A stretch of DNA of 27,953 bases from JBBDWJ01 sp040902925. GTDB lineage: Bacteria > Acidobacteriota > Terriglobia > Bryobacterales > UBA6623. The stretch spans positions 1-27,953 of the forward strand of contig JBBDWJ010000174.1 of assembly GCA_040902925.1 (NCBI GenBank). The letters are read 5' to 3'. Made by a program: the position numbers and the translations under genes. The first letter of the stretch is position 1; every line of letters starts with the position of its first letter. This document shows positions 23,477 through 27,953 of this stretch, one piece after another. Under the pieces are notes generated by a model. That model was given only the letters and a program-made list of their open reading frames with translations, did not search any database and was not told where the DNA came from.

Positions 23477-24384
23477 CGGCTCGACCCGATCTCGGACAGA
23501 GCGCGGTTGAGCTCGGCCGCATCGGGGGCGCGATAGTGCCAGAGCAAGGCGTTCTCCATGAAGCTCACTCCCTTGCCCTTGACCGTGTGCGCGACGACGC
23601 ATGCCGGCTTGCCGGCCTCTGGCGCCGCGGCTTCCACGATGCGCCGGCATCCGTCGACGGCATCGAGCACCTCGCCAAGAGCGCCGAGGTTGTGGCCATC
23701 GACTTCCGTCACGCTCCATCCAAAAGCTCTCCACTTTTCGGCAAAGGGTTCGAGGCGGAGCACTTCATCGACAGTTCCGAGGCTTTGGATCTTGTTGTAA
23801 TCCACGATCGCGATCAGGTTATCGAGCGCATGATGGGCCGCAAACAGTGCGGCTTCCCAAACCGAGCCCTCATCGCACTCGCCGTCGCTGAGCAATACAA
23901 AGACGCGGTAAGCCATGGCGTCGCGTTTGGCGGCGAGGGCCAGACCGCAGCCGATCGAAAGTCCGTGGCCGAGCGAGCCGGCCGAGACTTCGATGCCGGG
24001 TACGCCTTTGTGCGTCGCGTGTCCCATCAGAGGGGAGCCATCCTGGTAGAACTCATCGAGGAGTTTTTTTGGGAAAAACCCGCGCCCCGCCAGCGCGGCA
24101 TAGAGCGCGGCGCAGGCATGTCCCTTGCTGAGGATGAAACGATCGCGCCGCGGCGAGTCGACCGTGGCGGGCGTCACGTCGAGGATGCCGCTATAGAGCA
24201 CAGCCAGGATGTCGGCGGCGGAGAGCGAGCTGCCGGCGTGCGAGCATCCGGCGCGGTGGGTCATCGAGACGACGGCGGCGCGAATCTCGCGCGCCAGCTC
24301 GCGCGCCGCGCCCGCATCGAAGCGGCTTGGGGTCTGGCCCTCGACAGGGGGCACGTTCAGCGTGCCAGCCTCAGCGTGCATCAT
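23473..24384 (-). CDS. Transketolase N-terminal subunit (thiamine-diphosphate domain)
   Basis: This 303-residue protein is the first half of the split transketolase and binds the diphosphate end of the cofactor through Mg. Visible motifs are SKGHA (86-90), GSLGHGL (136-142) and the TPP motif SDGECDEGSVWEA (166-178) ending in DYNKIQ. The usual GDGE is SDGE here, a substitution found in this split family and probably harmless. The ATG at 24384 overlaps the TGA of the sugar-transferase gene (ATGA); a second ATG is adjacent at 24381. Translational coupling runs through three consecutive genes here. Full-length transketolases are about 650 residues, so the two subunits together (621) account for the whole enzyme. 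Confidence 0.9.
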   Translation of the reverse strand: MMHAEAGTLNVPPVEGQTPSRFDAGAARELAREIRAAVVSMTHRAGCSHAGSSLSAADILAVLYSGILDVTPATVDSPRRDRFILSKGHACAALYAALAGRGFFPKKLLDEFYQDGSPLMGHATHKGVPGIEVSAGSLGHGLSIGCGLALAAKRDAMAYRVFVLLSDGECDEGSVWEAALFAAHHALDNLIAIVDYNKIQSLGTVDEVLRLEPFAEKWRAFGWSVTEVDGHNLGALGEVLDAVDGCRRIVEAAAPEAGKPACVVAHTVKGKGVSFMENALLWHYRAPDAAELNRALSEIGSSR

Positions 24385-25043
24385 TCGGCCTGCGCTCCCA
24401 TCCATCCCGCCGGCCCGGGCTTTTGGATGTCGGCCAGCTCGGGCGGCAGCCAGTCTTTGTTGCCAAGCTTGACGAGCGTGTAGAGAACAATTTTCGCGTC
24501 CACCCACAGCGAAGCCTGTTCGCGATAAAGCAACTGCAAGCGAATTTTGGTCGGCCGGATGAACTGCTCGTAAGCCCGGTCGGCATCGCCGTACCCAGAG
24601 ACCGCGGCGCCTTCGTCGGCGTTCCAGATCGAAGCCCAGTCGGTGATTCCTGGCCGCACGTCGAGAATGCGCCGTTCCGCGGGACTATAGCGGGCGACTT
24701 TCTCGACGACTTCGGGGCGCGGCCCGACCAGGCTCATCTCACCCTTGAGCACGTTGAGCAGTTGCGGCAGCTCGTCAAGCTTGTAGCGGCGCAACAGCCT
24801 GCCGATCGCGGTCAGCCGCGGGTCGTCATCGGGCGTTGTCGGCCCGCCGAGCGTCTCCGCATCGACGACCATGCTGCGAAATTTATAGATCCGAAAAACT
24901 CCACTGCGCCATCCGACGCGCCTGCCGCGATAGAAGACCGGGCCGGGAGAATCTTTTTGGATCCGGTAGGCGATCGCCGCCAAAAGCGGCATTAGCGCGA
25001 CCAGCGCCACCGCGGATACCAGCAGATCGATACAACGTTTCAT
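24381..25043 (-). CDS. Priming sugar-phosphate transferase (Bac_transf family)
   Basis: This 220-residue monotopic or single-pass membrane enzyme transfers sugar-1-phosphate from an NDP-sugar to undecaprenyl phosphate, the first committed step of the polysaccharide. The conserved features are in order: one hydrophobic N-terminal hairpin (residues 6-27), KDSPGPVF (30-37), KFRSM (54-58), LDELPQL (89-95) and GEMSLVGPRPE (101-111). It is the short, catalytic-domain-only form (PglC-like) without the extra membrane helices of WbaP/WcaJ. Its ATG at 25043 overlaps the TGA of the glycosyltransferase gene by four bases. Confidence 0.93.
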   Translation of the reverse strand: MKRCIDLLVSAVALVALMPLLAAIAYRIQKDSPGPVFYRGRRVGWRSGVFRIYKFRSMVVDAETLGGPTTPDDDPRLTAIGRLLRRYKLDELPQLLNVLKGEMSLVGPRPEVVEKVARYSPAERRILDVRPGITDWASIWNADEGAAVSGYGDADRAYEQFIRPTKIRLQLLYREQASLWVDAKIVLYTLVKLGNKDWLPPELADIQKPGPAGWMGAQAE

Positions 25044-26158
25044 CGCTTGATCCGATTCCTTGCGAGACGCAGACGACGCGCGGCGGCGAGCGGGACGGCC
25101 GTCGCCAGGCCCCACAGGCTGCCCAGCCCGTAGGAAAAATGCAGGCTGAAAAATACCAGCGGCAACACAACCGCAAGCCGCACGGACCGTTGCCGCCACG
25201 CAATCTGGATCGCAGCGCAAATCGCGGCCGTCCCGTAGCACAGCGCCATCACCAGCAATGGCCGAGGGTCGTGGCTCAGCACCTCGAGCGGCAGCCAAGC
25301 CGTCGCCGCGACAACCAGCGCCGCGACAAGAAGCGCCGCGACGAACCCCAGCGGCGCAAGATGCCGCGGCCGCACAGGCATAGTCCGGCTTTCGAAAAAC
25401 GGACGAATCGCCCACACGCCGTTGGTCCAGTTGTGGCGCAAAAACGGCCACCAGCGGGAGCGCGCAAAGTAGTCGCAGCGGATCGAGGGCGCCAGCAACG
25501 TGCGGCCGCCGGCGCGCTTCAGGCGCAGGTTGAACTCCATATCCTGCCCGCGCGGCAGGCGTTCGTTGAAGCCGCCAATCCGCTCGAAAACTTCGCGGCG
25601 GTAGCAGCCGCCAAACACGGTATCGGTCCAGCACGGTTTTTCCGCCGGCGTGCGAAACGCCGAGCCGCCGACGCCAAAGCGATGACTCAGCGCCAGGGCG
25701 ATCGCCTGGGCGAGCAGGCCCGGCCCCCGCGGCAGAGTGCGCATCGACCCGCCCACGTTGTCGGCGCCGCTTGCCTCGAGCCACTCGACGCATTGCGCGA
25801 TGTAGTCGGGCGCGAGGCGCGCATGGGCGTCCAGACGCAGGATCAGCTCGCCTCGCGCTTGCGCTACGCCCAGATTCAAAGCCGCCGGGGTGGTGGTTTT
25901 CGGGTTGTCGAGAATCCGGATGCGCCCGCAGCGCGCCGCGTAGCCCTCGACGATCGCGCGCGAGCCGTCGCCGCTCATCCCGTCGATGACCAGAATTTCG
26001 ATCCGCCCGGCCGGGTACGTGTTCGCGAGGACGGAGTCGAGACACGAAGCGAGGAACTCGCTTTCGTTGCGCACCGGAACCAGAACCGAGACCAGCGGGA
26101 GGCTCTTGCCAGCCACGACCGGCGAGACCGCTGCGTTTTTGACGCTGGTTCCCTGCAT
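25040..26158 (-). CDS. GT2 glycosyltransferase, ExoA-like
   Basis: This 372-residue family-2 glycosyltransferase extends the lipid-linked glycan at the cytoplasmic face. The GT-A domain starts at VSVLVPVRNESEFL and IEILVIDGMSGDGS. The metal-binding DxD is DAH (110-112), the acceptor-side acidic motif is GQDMEF, and the late Q/RxxRW-like element appears as RWWPFLRHNW. Three hydrophobic segments near the C-terminus anchor it to the membrane, as in succinoglycan ExoA. The start ATG at 26158 lies two bases past the stop of the sulfatase-like gene; a GTG at 26164 overlapping that stop is the alternative. The sugar donor cannot be predicted. Confidence 0.92.
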   Translation of the reverse strand: MQGTSVKNAAVSPVVAGKSLPLVSVLVPVRNESEFLASCLDSVLANTYPAGRIEILVIDGMSGDGSRAIVEGYAARCGRIRILDNPKTTTPAALNLGVAQARGELILRLDAHARLAPDYIAQCVEWLEASGADNVGGSMRTLPRGPGLLAQAIALALSHRFGVGGSAFRTPAEKPCWTDTVFGGCYRREVFERIGGFNERLPRGQDMEFNLRLKRAGGRTLLAPSIRCDYFARSRWWPFLRHNWTNGVWAIRPFFESRTMPVRPRHLAPLGFVAALLVAALVVAATAWLPLEVLSHDPRPLLVMALCYGTAAICAAIQIAWRQRSVRLAVVLPLVFFSLHFSYGLGSLWGLATAVPLAAARRLRLARNRIKR

Positions 26159-26160
26159 CG

Positions 26161-27840
26161 TCACTCGCCCGCCCGCTGCCGGAATCCATCCTGCCGGTCG
26201 AGCCATTCGGCGGCTTGGCGCGGAGTCTCGATGCGTGCGTCGAGAATCTCGAGCAACAGGTTTCCGCTCACAACCGTATTGAATTTTTGGTCATACTCAA
26301 AACCTTCGGTCTGCCGGGAAAGTTTTAACAGGAACGGCACTCGCGAATCCGATTTGCCGTCCAGCAACCCGGAATGCTTCATGCCGTGGTCGGAGCTCAA
26401 TAACACCGCCGTCGTATCCCACACACCGGCGTCTTCCATCGCGCGGCGCAGTTCGCCCCAGACGCGGTCGGTCAGCGCCAGGCTGTCGTAGTAGCCCCCG
26501 ACGGGCGCGTTGCCGAGCGTGAAGGCGCCCGTTCGCCGGTCGTAGGCGTGGGGAAAATGCGGTGTCAGCAGATGCAGCAGCACCAAGCCGTAGGATGGGT
26601 CGGAGGCCGCTACTTTGGCGCGCTCGACCGCGGCGGGAAACTCGCGCGCCTTCCGCTGGGTGCTCAGCGACTGCCCGAATGCCGATAGCCGCCAGGTCTC
26701 GAACAAACTGCGTGTCTGCCCCTGCATCGCCGCGCCGAGCGTCGCGCCGTTGCTGTTGATGGGCCGTGGCATCTCCGCCCACCAGCACGACGTCAGGCTG
26801 CTCGCGAGCACGCGGCAGTAAGGGTGATACACGCCAACCAGGGCCGTGTTAAACCCTCGCGCGCGCGCGATGTCGAACACGTTCGGAACGTCGCGCCACG
26901 ACGCCGCGCTGGAGCTGCCGCGAAAAGTAAGCCGCAGATCCGCCGCCCCCATCGGCTCGGCGCGCACGACCACCTCGCCGCTCAGCAGGCTCGGTATCGA
27001 TTCGAGCGTATTGTTTCGCGGCGGATAAGCAGCCAGCGCCGCCAACGCTTCCCTTCGAAAGCGGTCGATCTCGGGCAGCAGCAGATCCGCGGGACGATCA
27101 TCAAACGTCAGCCGCTGATCCCACTCATCAAAAATTACCCAGACGGCACGCCGAGCCGTGATTTCGGCTTCGCGCGGCGCCGTGTTTTCGCTTTCGCGCC
27201 GCGCCGTGATTTCGGCTTCGCGCCGTGCCGCGGCCGCCTGGCCGGTAAACGGCAGCGGGTCGTATTGATACGCCGCCCAAGCCGCCTGAGCCACCGTCAT
27301 CGGCACGAAAGGCGCCGCGATCAGCAACCCTGCGTGTATCGCTCCGAGGATTTTTTGACGAAAACGGTGCAGAGCAAACGCGCCGCCGGCGGTAACCGCT
27401 ATGCCCAGCACGACAACGCCCGCCGATCCCAGCGCCGCATAAAGGCCGCCCTTGAGATATTGCTGCCCAACCGGCAGCCGGCTCGCCAATAGCTCGCGAA
27501 GTGCATTCAGCGGGATGAACATGGCTCCCAACCATAGCCATTCTGCCGCCGGAACGAGCGCCGGGCCGAACGACGGAACGAGCGCCCGCGGGCCAGGCGC
27601 CGGGCCGCACCGCCGTGCTTTCGCTTTCGCAATTGCCGCCGCCGCAATTCCCAATACAACTCCCCACAGCGCCACATTGAGTATCACTGCTAGGTAGTCG
27701 TGAGGCCCCGGCGGCAAGCGCATCTCATAGCTCTGCGCCGGCGTATAGCTCAACAGCTCCGACCACACGCGGAGATAGCACAGGTTCACAAATGAAATGG
27801 CGATGATGAATGGTTTCCACATGCCGTGTTCGGATTCCAT
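26161..27840 (-). CDS. Membrane sulfatase-fold transferase (LtaS/EptA-like architecture)
   Basis: About 559 residues, with five hydrophobic segments (about 10-28, 50-70, 99-112, 130-150 and 162-180) followed by an alkaline-phosphatase-fold domain. That layout is shared with phosphoglycerol and phosphoethanolamine transferases. The metal-binding start is AVWVIFDEWD near residue 230, the likely nucleophile is Thr in NNTLESIPSLLSG, and the late metal site is SSDHGMKHSG. It may add a phospho-substituent to the polysaccharide or lipid. Between the membrane part and the enzyme domain lies a repeated REAEITAR-type linker (about 205-228), and a second small repeat (ALVP) lies in the loop before the third segment. 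The start is uncertain: ATG at 27840 or 27822, neither with a strong ribosome site. Confidence 0.82.
   Translation of the reverse strand: MESEHGMWKPFIIAISFVNLCYLRVWSELLSYTPAQSYEMRLPPGPHDYLAVILNVALWGVVLGIAAAAIAKAKARRCGPAPGPRALVPSFGPALVPAAEWLWLGAMFIPLNALRELLASRLPVGQQYLKGGLYAALGSAGVVVLGIAVTAGGAFALHRFRQKILGAIHAGLLIAAPFVPMTVAQAAWAAYQYDPLPFTGQAAAARREAEITARRESENTAPREAEITARRAVWVIFDEWDQRLTFDDRPADLLLPEIDRFRREALAALAAYPPRNNTLESIPSLLSGEVVVRAEPMGAADLRLTFRGSSSAASWRDVPNVFDIARARGFNTALVGVYHPYCRVLASSLTSCWWAEMPRPINSNGATLGAAMQGQTRSLFETWRLSAFGQSLSTQRKAREFPAAVERAKVAASDPSYGLVLLHLLTPHFPHAYDRRTGAFTLGNAPVGGYYDSLALTDRVWGELRRAMEDAGVWDTTAVLLSSDHGMKHSGLLDGKSDSRVPFLLKLSRQTEGFEYDQKFNTVVSGNLLLEILDARIETPRQAAEWLDRQDGFRQRAGE
27155..27226 (-). 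repeat. 24-base tandem repeat, three units, inside the sulfatase-like gene
   Basis: Units at 27155-27178, 27179-27202 and 27203-27226 all begin GCCGTG and contain TTTCGGCTTCGCG or a close variant. They encode the 8-residue repeats REAEITAR, RESENTAP and REAEITAR, a charged linker just before the catalytic domain. Confidence 0.88.
27550..27597 (-). repeat. 24-base repeat, two partly decayed units, in a membrane-loop coding segment
   Basis: CGGAACGAGCGCC occurs at 27550-27562 and again at 27574-27586, a 24-base period. The encoded protein reads ALVPSFGP followed by ALVPAAEW in the loop before the third membrane segment of the sulfatase-like protein. Confidence 0.55.
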
Positions 27841-27871
27841 GCCGGGCCCGGGGTCAAGATTCACGACGAGC

Positions 27872-27953
27872 TCACAACGGCAGCCTCTGCCGCAGCGGCA
27901 GCAGGAAGCGTCCATACAGCTTCGCCGTAAACTCAAACAGCCTGATCCACGCC
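27872..27953 (-). CDS. C-terminal fragment of an upstream operon gene (cut by window edge)
   Basis: Reading the minus strand from the right edge, one frame gives 26 residues (AWIRLFEFTAKLYGRFLLPL and six more) and then a TGA at 27872-27874. The composition (amphipathic, Leu/Arg/Phe-rich) looks like a genuine protein end, and the stop lies 31 bases before the sulfatase-like start, in keeping with the spacing of the rest of the operon. The family cannot be recognised from so little sequence. Confidence 0.55.
   Translation of the reverse strand, partial: AWIRLFEFTAKLYGRFLLPLRQRLPL

Noticed and set aside
24836..26491. Long plus-strand open frame of 551 codons opposite the glycosyltransferase and sugar-transferase genes
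   Set aside because: Its translation is Arg/Ala/Pro-rich without any domain, and it mirrors genuine minus-strand genes. High GC makes such antisense frames common; the same applies to 22499-23536, 8506-9735, 13804-14706 and 4015-4911.

Overview
The window looks like a draft-quality stretch of a high-GC Acidobacteriota chromosome, most likely from the Solibacter/Bryobacter side of the phylum. The main clues are a TIGR03437 (Soli_cterm, 'Solibacter uncharacterized C-terminal') domain, a large Oar-like TonB-dependent receptor with an N-terminal carboxypeptidase-regulatory domain, and secreted beta-helix and SGNH-hydrolase proteins. A 10-N assembly gap lies inside the TonB receptor gene and a probable one-base deletion lies in a dioxygenase gene. 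The taxonomic placement is an inference from gene content.

Layout. 1-315 is a non-coding leader, followed by an AsnB-type amidotransferase (316-2217, +). On the minus strand come a PilZ protein and an atypical LuxR-type regulator that has a near-consensus sigma-70 promoter, then a secreted GxDLY/SGNH esterase. On the plus strand are a glycine-zipper envelope protein and an intradiol dioxygenase fused to TIGR03437 (frameshifted). These converge on the TonB receptor (minus). Next, all on the minus strand, are a small Cys-cluster protein, a Tat-like PIG-L deacetylase and a beta-helix/dockerin protein with a long, structured leader region. From 16184 two plus-strand genes follow: a FecR-like surface protein and a TPR/jelly-roll protein. 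They converge on the largest unit of the window.

18722 to the right edge is one tight minus-strand operon for a surface polysaccharide. In transcription order it encodes a C-terminal fragment, an LtaS/EptA-like membrane sulfatase-fold transferase, an ExoA-like GT2 glycosyltransferase, a priming sugar-phosphate transferase, a split transketolase (N then C subunit), a SAM methyltransferase, a DegT sugar aminotransferase and an O-antigen ligase/polymerase. Junctions are 4-nt ATGA overlaps or gaps of 2 to about 30 nt. The enzymes would make an unusual (amino, possibly carbon-extended and methylated) sugar, start and extend a lipid-linked glycan, decorate it and polymerise or ligate it.

Two patterns are not explained by the genes. 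First, 18209-18668, between the convergent TPR and ligase genes, is a dense array of at least twelve short hairpins. Several units recur in inverted orientation, so the whole resembles a nested REP/BIME-like element. Second, the polysaccharide operon and the PIG-L region carry many degenerate short tandem repeats. Those inside genes have periods of 12, 15, 24, 24 and 27 nt (all multiples of three). Those at gene borders have periods of 11 and 13 nt, and one of them contains both the stop codon of one gene and the start codon of the next.
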